From Thermoleophilales bacterium (GTDB lineage: Bacteria > Actinomycetota > Thermoleophilia > Solirubrobacterales > 70-9): 64,000 nt of DNA. The notes beneath the pieces are model-generated. The model saw only the letters and a program-made list of their open reading frames with translations. It was not told the origin of the DNA and did no database searches. Both the position numbers and the translations under genes were made by a program. Below, one piece after another: positions 6,863-15,437 of the stretch. Location of the stretch: assembly GCA_020636895.1 (NCBI GenBank), contig JACJWZ010000001.1, positions 1,231,501-1,295,500 on the forward strand. The letters run 5' to 3'. Within the stretch, counting starts at the first letter, position 1. Each line of letters begins with the position of its first letter.

Positions 6863-8815
6863 TCAAGCCTCCGGCCCGGAGGTGATCCGCGCCGCCAGGT
6901 CGGCTGCGCTCATCTCACCGAGGTCGCCCGCGTCGTGCGAGCGGACCGACCCGCCGCCTGACTCGGCCTCGCGATCGCCGACGATGAGCATGTAGGGGAC
7001 CTTGGAGAGCTCGGCGTCGCGGATCTTGCGGCCGACCGACTCGGCCCGCTCGTCCACGCGTCCTCGCACACCCGCAGCCTCGAGCTGGCCGAGCAACTTG
7101 CGGGCGGCGTCGAGATGGCGATCGGCGACCGGGAGGATCGCCGCCTGCACGGGCGCCAGCCAGTCGGGGAAGCGGCCGGCGTGGTGCTCGATGAGGATCC
7201 CGATGAAGCGCTCCATCGAGCCGAGCAGTGCGCGATGGATCATCACCGGGCGGTGGTTGGCGTTGTCGGCGCCCTGATAGCTGAGGTCGAAGCGTTCCGG
7301 CATCTGGAAGTCGAGCTGGCAGGTGCCGAGCTGCCAGGAGCGGCCGAGGGCGTCGGTGACGTGGAAGTCGATCTTCGGGCCGTAGAAGGCGCCGTCGCCG
7401 GGATTGAGCTGGTACTCGCGATCCTGCTTGGCGAGCGCCGAGGCGAGCGCCGCCTCGGCCGCCTCCCAGACCGCGTCCTCGCCGATCGACTTCTCCGGCC
7501 GGGTTGAGAGCTCGAGCTTGACGTCCTCGAAGCCGAAGGTCGCGTAGAGCTCGTCGATGGCCTCGCAGATGTCGATCACCTCGGCCTCGATCTGCTCCGG
7601 GGTGCAGTAGACGTGCGCGTCGTCCTGGGTGAAGGCGCGGACGCGCAGCAGTCCGTGCAGGACGCCGGCCCGCTCGAAGCGCGAGACGTGCCCGTACTCA
7701 GCCATCCGCAGGGGCAGGTCGCGATAGGAGTGGCGCGATGAGTCGAAGACGAGGCACGCGCCGGGGCAGTTCATCGGCTTCAGGGCGAAGCGCCGGTCCT
7801 CCTCGTCGCGGTCGCGCTCGACCGGCTCGGCGAAGTACATGTTCTCGCGGTAGTTCTCGTAGTGGCCGGAGCGGTGCCAGAGATCGACGTCCATGACCTC
7901 TGGGGTCTTGACCTCCACGTAGGCGCGCTTGCGGAGCTGCTCATCGACCTTCTCGCGCACGAGGCGCAGCAGGACAGTTCCCTGCGGCAGCCAGAACGGC
8001 ATCCCCGGCGACTCGTCGCGGAAGGTGAAGAGGCCGAGCTCCGGTCCGAGGCGGCGGTGGTCGTTCGCCTTGGCGAGCTCGATGCGCTCGAGGTGCTGCT
8101 TGAGGTCCTTCTTCGAGAAGAACGCTGTCCCGTAGATCCGGGTCAGCATCTGCCGGGTCTCGTCGCCGCGCCAGTAGGCGCCCGCGAGTGAGCTCAGCTT
8201 GACCGCCTCGATCCGGCCGGTCGAGGGAGCGTGCGGGCCGCGGCAGAGATCGGTGAAGGGACCGTTGCGGTACAGCGACACCGTCTCGACGCCCTCGTTG
8301 GAGATCAGATCCTCGATCAGCTCGACCTTGTAGGGCTGATCCTCGCCCCGGAAGCGCTCCAGCGCCTCGTCAACGGGGATATCGGTCCGCTCGAAGGACT
8401 CGTCGGCCTTGATGTGCTCGAGCATCCGCTCCTCGATGCGCTCGAGGTCGGCGTCGCTGATGCTCACCCCCTCGGGGAACTCGAAGTCGTAGTAGAAGCC
8501 GCCCTCGATCGGGGGTCCGATCGAGACCTTGGTGCCCGGCCAGAGCTCGCAGACCGCGGTCGCCATCACGTGCGCGGCGTCGTGGCGGATCAGGTCGAGC
8601 GCGCCCTCGGACCTGGCGGTGACGATCTCGATCTCCTCGCCGTCGGTGAGCGGCGCGGCGAGGTCGCGCTCCTCGCCCGCGACGCGGATCGCGAGTGCGG
8701 CGCGGGCGAGCCCCGGACCGATCGCGGCGGCTGCGTCGGCGCCGGTGGCGCCGTCGCCGAGCTCCAGCGGGGAGCCGTCGGGGAGCTTCACGGTCAGGGC
8801 GGGCATCGGCGCCAT
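6863..8815 (-). CDS. thrS: Threonine--tRNA ligase
   Basis: 650 residues from ATG 8815 (ATG 8806 is an alternative); a longer open frame to 8971 would run through the divergent thioesterase gene and is rejected. Domain order: TGS (about 1-65, LTVKLPDGSPLEL), second additional/editing domain (RHDAAHVMATAVCELWPG, GGFYYDFEF), class II catalytic core (MNCPGACLVF supplies the zinc Cys; motif 2 RAFTQDDAHVYC; motif 3 NHRPVMIHRALLGSMERF) and the anticodon domain to the C-terminus. The HDAAH motif indicates that the Ser-tRNA(Thr) editing site is intact. No T-box-like leader is seen. Confidence 0.96.
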   Translation of the reverse strand: MAPMPALTVKLPDGSPLELGDGATGADAAAAIGPGLARAALAIRVAGEERDLAAPLTDGEEIEIVTARSEGALDLIRHDAAHVMATAVCELWPGTKVSIGPPIEGGFYYDFEFPEGVSISDADLERIEERMLEHIKADESFERTDIPVDEALERFRGEDQPYKVELIEDLISNEGVETVSLYRNGPFTDLCRGPHAPSTGRIEAVKLSSLAGAYWRGDETRQMLTRIYGTAFFSKKDLKQHLERIELAKANDHRRLGPELGLFTFRDESPGMPFWLPQGTVLLRLVREKVDEQLRKRAYVEVKTPEVMDVDLWHRSGHYENYRENMYFAEPVERDRDEEDRRFALKPMNCPGACLVFDSSRHSYRDLPLRMAEYGHVSRFERAGVLHGLLRVRAFTQDDAHVYCTPEQIEAEVIDICEAIDELYATFGFEDVKLELSTRPEKSIGEDAVWEAAEAALASALAKQDREYQLNPGDGAFYGPKIDFHVTDALGRSWQLGTCQLDFQMPERFDLSYQGADNANHRPVMIHRALLGSMERFIGILIEHHAGRFPDWLAPVQAAILPVADRHLDAARKLLGQLEAAGVRGRVDERAESVGRKIRDAELSKVPYMLIVGDREAESGGGSVRSHDAGDLGEMSAADLAARITSGPEA

Positions 8816-8870
8816 GCTACGGCCCCGCCGCGGGACGGCCCACGAAGCCGCGCGGCCATAGGCTGCCGCC

Positions 8871-9293
8871 ATGAACGAGCGGCCCGGCATCGACGGTCTC
8901 TCCCGCTGGCTCGGGATCCGCTGGGAGAGCCCCGAGCGAGTGCGGCTGACCATCCGCGACGAGCTGATCAACCCCGCGGGACTCCTGGCCGGGCCGGTCG
9001 CCTTCGCGATGATCGACTACTCGATGGGATCGGCGCTGTGGGGACAGCGGGAGAGCGGGGAGCGCATCGCGACGATCTCGATCTCGATCAACTACGTGCA
9101 GACCGCCCGCGAGGGCGACGTCCTCTGCACCTCGGCCATCGACCGTCGCAACGACCGCATCGCCGTTCTCTCGAGCCGGGTCGAGCACGAGGACGGGCGC
9201 CTGCTCGCGACGGCGATCGGCAGCTTCGCGATCTTCCCCGCCGAGCGGCTCGGCGGCCACGAACGCGGCCCGACCGTGCCCGAGGACGCCTAG
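8871..9293 (+). CDS. Hotdog-fold thioesterase (PaaI/4HBT type)
   Basis: 140 residues with the hotdog pattern: LINPAGLLAGPVAFAMIDYSMGSAL holds the central helix and the NPxGxxxGG-like motif with Asp as the likely general base, followed by strands ISISINYVQTAREGDVLC and a final LLATAIGSFAIFP. Such proteins hydrolyse acyl-CoA thioesters; the substrate cannot be inferred. It is divergent from thrS (55 bp apart) and its stop overlaps by 4 bp the stop of the convergent membrane protein. No clear ribosome site precedes the ATG. Confidence 0.8.
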   Translation: MNERPGIDGLSRWLGIRWESPERVRLTIRDELINPAGLLAGPVAFAMIDYSMGSALWGQRESGERIATISISINYVQTAREGDVLCTSAIDRRNDRIAVLSSRVEHEDGRLLATAIGSFAIFPAERLGGHERGPTVPEDA

Positions 9294-11182
9294 GCCGGGC
9301 AGGCGGGCTCGGCCTCGTCGGCACGGGTGCGGTCGCGGCCGACGACCCTCCAGAAGGCGACGCCACCGGCGTCCCGGACCAGCTCGACGTCGGAGAATGG
9401 CGCGTCGTCTCCACCGTCGACGACCGCCACGCGGGACCAGGGCGGCGGCGTCGGCGCTTCCGGGTCGGCGGCGGAGGCGGGGCTGATGCAGGGCGGCGTC
9501 GCTTCGCGGAACTCCCAGCCATAGAACTCGGATCCGTGCTGGTTCGCCATCACCTCGTCGGGGACGAGCACCAGCGTCGCGCGGCCGGCGAAGCGGTCGC
9601 TGAGCTCGCGGGCGCCGGGGTGGTAGTCGCTGGGACCGACCGGAGCATTGCCGAGGGCGAGGGCGGAGCTCGCAGCGGCGGCGAGGATGAAGGCGGCTGC
9701 GATGGCGGCGCCGAGCCGCCCTGCAGCGAGCGGCTCCGGCCGCGGCTCCGCATCGGGTGGACGCAGGACCCCACGCGCGGTGACGAGCATGACGACGCCC
9801 CCGAGCACGGCGAGCGCCTTCGCGCTCGTGTAGGGAGTGCTGCCGATGCGCGCGGCGATCCAGATCGCGAGCGCCGCCAGAAGCGCGGCCAGCAGCGCGG
9901 TCTCGCCAGTCCGCGCCAGCATCCTCGCGCCCATGGCAAGGGCGAGGGCTCCGAGCAGCGCCCCCAGGTAGAAGACGGGCGCGGGTATTGCGCCATCGCC
10001 GGGCGCCACCCTGAAGTCGCCGCTCGGCCAGACGCCGAGCGCCTCGAGCGGGCTGATCTGGCCGAAGAGGTTGCCGAGGTCGTCGTCGAACCGAAGCTTG
10101 TCGGAGCGCAGTCTCTCCCGCGCTCGTTCGGGCTCGCGCGTCTCGATCGCACCGTCATCGCCGCGGCCGACCGCCTCACGGGTCGAATCCGAGACCGTGC
10201 CGACCGAGCCGCCGAAGTCGACGATCCGGTCGATCTCCGGCGCGACGAGCAACAGCGCGACGGCGACGGCGACGGCGGCCGCCGGGAGCGCTCCCCGCAC
10301 GACCGCGCCGACGCGGTCGCGGGCGACGAGCAGCTCGAGCAAAGCCCAGATCACGAACGTCCCGACGATCCAGCCGAGGCCGGGAGAGCTGTAGGCATAG
10401 AGGGTGCCGGCCGCGAGAACAGCCCCAGGTAGGCCCGCCCCTGGTCCGGCGTCGCCGAGCCGGCGCAACTCCCCGAGCCAGAGCGCGAAGCCGACGAGCA
10501 GGGCGATCTCGAAGAGCTCCTTGAAGGCCCCCTGCGCGAAGTACGTGGCGACGAGGTAGGCGATCGCGGTCAGGGCCGCCGCCACCGTGCGCCGCCAAAG
10601 AGGCCAGCGCTCGATGCCCGTGAGCGCGATCAAGCCGACGACGAGGGGCACCGCGATCGTCACCCCGCTGAAGGCGGTGGTGAGCGAGCCGGTCAGCTCG
10701 GCGGCAGCCACCGCGAGCGCGTGTGGCCCAAGCGGGTAGCCCTGCTCGAACAGGCCGGGCGCCGGGCCGTCGGGGTCGGCGAGCCAGTTGGCGGCGAAGA
10801 GGTGCTGGGACATGTCGACGTTGAAGCCGGTGCCGAGCACGCCGAAGTGCCCCTCGACCGCAAAGGGGATCGCCGTCGCGAGGCCGACCGCCCCGAGCAC
10901 CGGCCACGCCTCGCGCGCCGCTTGACCGAAGCCGTCGAGGCGCAGCGCGGCGAAGACGCCTAGCGCGGTCGAGACGAGCGCGACCGCGGCGAGGGCGCTC
11001 CAGCCGTGACCGGGCAGCCGAACCGCCCACCAGGCGACGATCGTGATCGTGGCCAAGCCGACCGCGGGGGCGGTCCAGGACCACTCGCGCCGCCCCGAGA
11101 TCGCGAGGATCCCGGCGCCGGCGGCGGTCGAAGCCGCGAGCACGATCAGCGCGGCGGCGTACGTTCCCAGCGCCCCGCTCAT
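9290..11182 (-). CDS. Large polytopic membrane protein (GT-C-like, unassigned)
   Basis: 630 residues with about 14-15 hydrophobic segments, starting with an N-terminal membrane helix. An early extracytoplasmic loop contains GTGFNVDMSQHLFAANWL and EQGYPLGPHALAVA, acidic and aromatic residues that resemble the catalytic loops of membrane glycosyltransferases (GT-C) that use polyprenyl-phosphate sugars. A polar, charged stretch around residue 330 (REAVGRGDDGAIETREPERA) forms a second large loop. The C-terminal ~90 residues, beginning near the last helix, are soluble and likely outside (YHPGARELSDRFAGRA). A role in cell-envelope glycan assembly is an inference only. Confidence 0.6.
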   Translation of the reverse strand: MSGALGTYAAALIVLAASTAAGAGILAISGRREWSWTAPAVGLATITIVAWWAVRLPGHGWSALAAVALVSTALGVFAALRLDGFGQAAREAWPVLGAVGLATAIPFAVEGHFGVLGTGFNVDMSQHLFAANWLADPDGPAPGLFEQGYPLGPHALAVAAAELTGSLTTAFSGVTIAVPLVVGLIALTGIERWPLWRRTVAAALTAIAYLVATYFAQGAFKELFEIALLVGFALWLGELRRLGDAGPGAGLPGAVLAAGTLYAYSSPGLGWIVGTFVIWALLELLVARDRVGAVVRGALPAAAVAVAVALLLVAPEIDRIVDFGGSVGTVSDSTREAVGRGDDGAIETREPERARERLRSDKLRFDDDLGNLFGQISPLEALGVWPSGDFRVAPGDGAIPAPVFYLGALLGALALAMGARMLARTGETALLAALLAALAIWIAARIGSTPYTSAKALAVLGGVVMLVTARGVLRPPDAEPRPEPLAAGRLGAAIAAAFILAAAASSALALGNAPVGPSDYHPGARELSDRFAGRATLVLVPDEVMANQHGSEFYGWEFREATPPCISPASAADPEAPTPPPWSRVAVVDGGDDAPFSDVELVRDAGGVAFWRVVGRDRTRADEAEPACPA

Positions 11183-11249
11183 CGGCGCGGAGTATAGGTT
11201 CGGGCCCGTACTTCGGGTCGGCGCCGGTCGGCGCCGCTACGATCCCCGG

Positions 11250-11372
11250 ACAACCGGAAGGGAAGTAGTTCCAACACGGTCGTCGTCAGCACGGGATCCG
11301 CGGATCCCCGGCGGCCGGGGCCCGAGGCGCTGAGCCTCAGACCGCAGGGCGAGCAAAACCTTCGCGCACCAC
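11250..11372 (+). promoter_or_regulatory. Candidate yybP-ykoY (Mn2+) riboswitch in the terC leader
   Basis: The leader of the TerC gene contains, in the right order, motifs that match the yybP-ykoY consensus as I know it: GGGAAGTAG (11260-11268), GTCGTCAGCACGG (11280-11293) and GCGAGCAAAACCTTCGC (11350-11366), the last closing on itself as GCGA/TCGC. Between them lie GC-rich hairpins (GGATCCGCGGATCC; CCCCGGCGGCCGGGG). The class binds Mn2+ and typically turns on TerC/MntP-type exporters. The ribosome site AAAGG follows at 11378-11382, so control could be at translation. Assignment is by eye. Confidence 0.65.
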
Positions 11373-11389
11373 GCACGAAAGGTCCCTCC

Positions 11390-12346
11390 ATGGTTCCCCT
11401 CGCAACCCTGTCCACATCGGCGCCGGCCTGGATCGGTCTGATCGCCGCGATCGTGACCCTGCTCGCGCTCGACCTCAAGTTCATGGCGGGCCGCGGCGGC
11501 GCGATGGACAGCGCTTTCGCCGCCAAGGCGAGCGTCTTCTGGATCGCGATCGCATTCGCCTTCGCCGGCGTCCTCTGGGTCACCTCGAGCCCCGCCGACG
11601 CCTCCGTCTACATCGCCGGTTACCTGGTCGAGAAGTCGCTGTCGCTCGACAACGTCTTCGTCTTCCTGCTGCTGCTGAACGCGTTCGCGATCGCCGCCGA
11701 GGACCGCCACCGGCTGCTGACCTACGGGATCGCCGGCGCCCTCGTCCTGCGCGCCGTCTTCATCTTCATCGGCGCCGCGGCCCTGAGCGCGTTCTGGTGG
11801 GTGAACCTCATCTTCGCCGCGGTCCTGATCGTGACCGGCTGGAGGCTGTGGCAGCACCGCCACGACCACGGGGCCGAAGAGGAGTTGGTCGAGTCGGTGC
11901 GCAAGCGGCTGCCGATCGCCGCCGAGGAGCACGAGAGCGCCCGCTGGGTTGCCCGCGAGAACGGCAAGCGCGTCCTGACGGTTTCCGGCGCCGCGCTCGC
12001 CGGCCTGATCATGGTCGACGTCCTCTTTGCGATCGACTCGGTGCCGGCGATTCTCGCTCTCACCGACGACGTCTACATCGTCTTCGCCGCCAACGCCTTC
12101 GCGCTGATGGGGCTGCGGCCGCTGTTCTTCCTCGTCGCCGACCTCGTCGACCGCCTCTATTACCTTAAGGCGGCGCTGGCGATCCTGCTGATCGTGATCG
12201 GGGCGAAGATCGGCGTCGCCCACTGGGTCGGCAAGATCGGGCCGGAGATCACGCTGCCGGCGATCGCCCTCGTGCTCGGCACCGGGGTCGTCGCGTCGCT
12301 CGTCCGCAACCGGCGGCTCGGCGCGGCCGCCGAGGAGTCGACGTGA
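11390..12346 (+). CDS. TerC-family integral membrane metal transporter
   Basis: 318 residues, about eight membrane helices. The TerC signature is clear: VEKSLSLDNVFVFLLLLNAF early, with the paired acidic motif MVDVLFAIDSVPAILAL later, both carrying intramembrane Asp residues likely to bind metal. A charged cytoplasmic loop with histidines (RHDHGAEEELVESVRKR) lies between. Members of this family export Mn2+ (for example to metallate secreted proteins) or act in tellurite resistance. The candidate Mn2+ riboswitch directly upstream supports manganese efflux. The start ATG is preceded by AAAGG. Confidence 0.9.
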   Translation: MVPLATLSTSAPAWIGLIAAIVTLLALDLKFMAGRGGAMDSAFAAKASVFWIAIAFAFAGVLWVTSSPADASVYIAGYLVEKSLSLDNVFVFLLLLNAFAIAAEDRHRLLTYGIAGALVLRAVFIFIGAAALSAFWWVNLIFAAVLIVTGWRLWQHRHDHGAEEELVESVRKRLPIAAEEHESARWVARENGKRVLTVSGAALAGLIMVDVLFAIDSVPAILALTDDVYIVFAANAFALMGLRPLFFLVADLVDRLYYLKAALAILLIVIGAKIGVAHWVGKIGPEITLPAIALVLGTGVVASLVRNRRLGAAAEEST

Positions 12347-12390
12347 GCGAACGGCACGCGGCCGATGCGCCCTCTGCTTAGATCGCGAAC

Positions 12391-13890
12391 ATGAGATCGA
12401 GAGCATCGTTCGGAGCCCGGGCTGCGGCGGCGGTCGCGGCGGTGGCGTCGTTGATCGCCCCCTCGCTGGCCGCCGGGCAGCCGCCCGAGGAGCCCGCCCC
12501 CGTCCCCCACGTCAAGCGCGCGGGCGAGCGCGCCTTCATCGTGGACGAGAGGAACAGCGAGCTGCTGCTACGGGGGATCAACTCCAACGCGCTCGTCGAG
12601 TACCCCGACTACTTCCAGCAGACGGTCCCGCTGAGCGAGGACGACTACGCCGAGATGGCGGCGCTCGGGTTCAACTTCCTGCGGCTGCCGATCAGCTGGA
12701 GCCTGCTGGCACCGAACCCCGGGGAGATCTCCCAGAGCTACCTCGACCTGATCGACGCCAACGTGACCGCGGCCGAGAACGCCGGCCTGCGGGTCCTCGT
12801 CGACTTCCATCAGGACCGCTACAACCGCAACCTGCGCCCGGGCGACGAGGCCGACGGCGCTCCCGACTGGGCGACCCTGACCGAGGGCGAGCCGTGCGAG
12901 GAGGCGTTCTTCACGTCGCCGTGCTCGCGGGCGGCTCTCGACAACTTCTGGGAGAACACCGTCGTCGTCGGCAAGGGCCTGCAGGAGCACTACCTCGACG
13001 CGATGCTGGCGGTCTCGCGGAAGCTGCGCGACCACGACGGCATGCTCGGGCTCGAGATCATGAACGAGCCGACGTTCGGGACCATAGCCCCGCCCGCCTT
13101 CGAGCGGCAGCAGCTCTGGCCGTTCGAGCGCAAGATGATCGACGGCCTGCGCGCCGACGGCGAGCGGCGGATGATCTGGTTCGGGCCGAACCTCGCCCGC
13201 GACGTCGCGGACACCGACATCGGCCAGCCCGAGCGGCTCTCCGAGGATCCCGACCTCGTCTACGCACCCCACATCTACACCGGCGTCTTCAACGACAGCG
13301 GCCCGCAGGAGCTCACCGCCTCCTACGAGGCGGCCGTCGAAGAGGCGAGCGCCTATGACGCGGCCCTCGTCAACGCGGAGTGGGGCAACGGCAACGACCC
13401 CAAGGCGGAGGCGATGCGGGAGGACCACCTCGACCTCGCCGACCAGCACCGCATGGGCAGCGGCTTCTGGATGTGGAAGCAGCGCGAGGGCTTCTACAAC
13501 TGGCAGACCGTCGAGGAGGACGGGAGCATCCGCGACGACTCGATCCGGGCCCAGCAACTCTCCCGCCCCCATATCGACTCGATACCCGGCCAGATCCTCT
13601 CGACCGGATACGACGGCGACACGCAGGTCCTGAGCGCGTCCAAGTCCGGCCGCGGCGGCAAGGCGACCTTCTGGAGCGGCACGGTGATCCAGCGCGGCGG
13701 TGTGACCGCCCTCGGCAAGCCGCTGGTCCGCGCGTTCGTGGACGGAGAGCGTGTGCGGCCGGGCCGCGAGAGCGTGACCTACAGCTCAGCAACGACCGGC
13801 CTGCTCGGGTACCGGATCACCGTGAAGGTGCCGAAGGGCCGCCACTCGGTCGAACTGCGCCCCGGGCCGCTTCACCCGAAGCTGCGCTAG
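12391..13890 (+). CDS. Secreted GH5-family glycoside hydrolase (endoglycoceramidase/cellulase-like)
   Basis: 499 residues. An N-terminal signal peptide (RSRASFGARAAAAVAAV ... PSLAAG) is followed by a TIM-barrel. The first-strand motif RGINSN, the FNFLRLPISWSLL strand and FHQD are typical of GH5. The acid/base is Glu226 in LEIMNEP and the nucleophile Glu330 in ALVNAEWGN, both present, so the enzyme should be active. The layout (long DFHQDRYN loop and a C-terminal beta domain of ~100 residues) resembles endoglycoceramidase-type GH5 subfamilies more than plain cellulases; the natural substrate is unknown. It is followed by a pair of 49-bp palindromes. Confidence 0.85.
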   Translation: MRSRASFGARAAAAVAAVASLIAPSLAAGQPPEEPAPVPHVKRAGERAFIVDERNSELLLRGINSNALVEYPDYFQQTVPLSEDDYAEMAALGFNFLRLPISWSLLAPNPGEISQSYLDLIDANVTAAENAGLRVLVDFHQDRYNRNLRPGDEADGAPDWATLTEGEPCEEAFFTSPCSRAALDNFWENTVVVGKGLQEHYLDAMLAVSRKLRDHDGMLGLEIMNEPTFGTIAPPAFERQQLWPFERKMIDGLRADGERRMIWFGPNLARDVADTDIGQPERLSEDPDLVYAPHIYTGVFNDSGPQELTASYEAAVEEASAYDAALVNAEWGNGNDPKAEAMREDHLDLADQHRMGSGFWMWKQREGFYNWQTVEEDGSIRDDSIRAQQLSRPHIDSIPGQILSTGYDGDTQVLSASKSGRGGKATFWSGTVIQRGGVTALGKPLVRAFVDGERVRPGRESVTYSSATTGLLGYRITVKVPKGRHSVELRPGPLHPKLR

Positions 13891-13918
13891 CCCTCAGGGC
13901 TGCGCCTGGGGCTCGCCG

Positions 13919-13967
13919 GACGTGTCACCCGGGAGCAGACCTCTGCTCCGTTCCTCGGTGACAGGTC
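13919..13967 (-). repeat. 49-bp palindromic element, copy C
   Basis: Same arms as copies A and B (GACGTGTCACC / GGTGACAGGTC), same 49-bp length, but the centre is different and forms its own perfect palindrome, GGAGCAGA cc TCTGCTCC. It lies 28 bp after the stop of the glycosidase, in a convergent intergenic region. Confidence 0.85.
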
Positions 13968-14000
13968 GGCCACCGGCAGCGCTGCAGCCGCCCCCATGTG

Positions 14001-14049
14001 GACGTGTCACCCGGGAACGGACTTCTTCCCTGCTACTCGGTGACAGGTC
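14001..14049 (-). repeat. 49-bp palindromic element, copy D
   Basis: Partner of copy C, starting 82 bp later in the same orientation. The arms are unchanged; the centre (GGGAACGGACTTCTTCCC) again has inverted symmetry. About 100 bp before the stop of the convergent acyl-CoA dehydrogenase gene. Confidence 0.85.
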
Positions 14050-14152
14050 CGGCGGTCGGGCGGGGCGGTCGGGCGACGCCCGACCGCGCCGCGGGGAGGA
14101 ACAGCACCAACGCGCCGCTCCGCGATGGGCCCCCTCCTCCTTCGGTGACTCC

Positions 14153-15319
14153 TCAGCGGCTCAAGCCACGGGCGATCACGACCCGCTGGATCTCGTTGGT
14201 GCCCTCGTAGATCTGGGTGATCTTGGCGTCGCGCATCATGCGCTCGAGCGGGTAGTCCTTGACGTAGCCGTAGCCGCCGAGGACCTGGACCCCCTCGACC
14301 GTGACCTCCATCGCCGTGTCGGAGGCGAAGAGCTTGGCCATCGAGCTGTAGCTCGCCTTGTCCGGGTCGCCGCGGTCGATCTTCGCGCACGCGGTGTAGA
14401 GCAGCTCGCGCGCGGCGGCCGTCTTCGTCTGCATGTCGGCGAGCTTGAACTGGATGCCCTGCAGCTCGATGATCGGCTTGCCGAATGCGATCCGCTCCTT
14501 CGCGTACCCGACCGCGTAGTCGGTGGCGCCCTGCGCGATTCCGACGGCCTGGGCGGCGGCGCCGAGGCGGGTGCGCTCAAGCGTTCCCAGAGCGACCGAG
14601 AGGCCGCGGCCGACCTCGCCGATGACGTTGTCGGCGGGGACCCGAACGTCCTCGAAGACCGGCGAGCCGGTCGGTGAGCCCTTGATCCCGAGCTTGTGCT
14701 CGAGGTTGGCGATCGAGAAGCCCTCGCGCTCCTTCTCGACGACGAAGGCGGTGATCCGGCGGCTCTCCTTGTCGGTGACCGCGAAGACGACGTAGAAGTC
14801 GGCGATGCCGGAGTTGGTGATCCAGTTCTTGGAGCCGTTGATGACCCACTCGTCGCCGTCCTGGACAGCGGTCGTGCGCATCGCCGCCGGATCGGAACCG
14901 GCCTCGGGCTCGCTCAGCGCGAAGGCGGGCGACCACTCACCGGTCGCGCACTTCGGCAGGAAGCGCTGCTTGAGCTCGTCGGAGCCGAAGAGCTGGATCG
15001 GCAGCGTGCCGAGCTCCTGGACCATCAGGATCAGCGCGCTCGAGGCGCAGGCCTTGGCGATCTCCTCGACCGCCATCTGCTGCATCAGCGTCCCCGTCCC
15101 GGTGCCGCCGTACTCCTCGGAGAACGGCAGGCCGAGGACGTCGTGGGAGGCGAGCAGCTCGCGGATGTCCCACGGGTACTCGCCCTTCTCGTCGATCTCG
15201 GCGGCGCGGGGAGCGATCTGCTCCTGGGCCAGCCGGCGGACGAGGTCGCGGAAGTCCCGCAGCTCCTCCGGCACCTCGTAGACGCCCGCCCCGGCAGATG
15301 AAGTCGCTGTGTCGCTCAT
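14153..15319 (-). CDS. Acyl-CoA dehydrogenase
   Basis: 388 residues from ATG 15319; a longer frame to 15373 lacks family residues. FAD-dependent enzyme that introduces the alpha-beta double bond in acyl-CoA (beta-oxidation or branched-chain amino-acid catabolism). Landmarks: LPFSEEYGGTGTGTL, AFALSEPEAGSDPAAM, WVINGSKNWITNSGIAD and the C-terminal IYEGTNEIQRVVIARGLSR, in which the Glu of YEGTNEIQR is the catalytic base of short/medium-chain types. It stands alone, without electron-transfer flavoprotein or hydratase genes beside it, and it is divergent from the padR promoter. Confidence 0.93.
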   Translation of the reverse strand: MSDTATSSAGAGVYEVPEELRDFRDLVRRLAQEQIAPRAAEIDEKGEYPWDIRELLASHDVLGLPFSEEYGGTGTGTLMQQMAVEEIAKACASSALILMVQELGTLPIQLFGSDELKQRFLPKCATGEWSPAFALSEPEAGSDPAAMRTTAVQDGDEWVINGSKNWITNSGIADFYVVFAVTDKESRRITAFVVEKEREGFSIANLEHKLGIKGSPTGSPVFEDVRVPADNVIGEVGRGLSVALGTLERTRLGAAAQAVGIAQGATDYAVGYAKERIAFGKPIIELQGIQFKLADMQTKTAAARELLYTACAKIDRGDPDKASYSSMAKLFASDTAMEVTVEGVQVLGGYGYVKDYPLERMMRDAKITQIYEGTNEIQRVVIARGLSR

Positions 15320-15366
15320 GAGGGCGAGCTTATAGAGGCCATTCGAGCGTCCTCGATCCGCCCGGG

Positions 15367-15400
15367 TTGACATATCCTCGCGCTCTATTACGATATATCG
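15367..15400 (+). promoter_or_regulatory. padR promoter with overlapping palindromic operator
   Basis: TTGACA (15367-15372), a 16-bp spacer and TACGAT (15389-15394) form a good vegetative-type promoter. The perfect palindrome CGATATATCG (15391-15400) overlaps the -10 box, and a related TTATCGATA lies 10 bp on. AT-rich sequence of this kind stands out in this genome. PadR proteins bind such AT-rich dyads, so autoregulation is likely. Confidence 0.6.
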
Positions 15401-15437
15401 CGTTACTGCTTATCGATACACAACGAAAGGAACATCG

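Noticed and set aside
8231..10432. Very long plus-strand open frame antisense to thrS and the membrane protein
   Set aside because: It is a high-GC shadow: it covers two well-supported minus-strand genes and its translation is repetitive Arg/Gly/Ala/Asp-rich with no family pattern. The same applies to 38376-40154 antisense to the EF-G-like gene and 47758-49839 antisense to ilvD.
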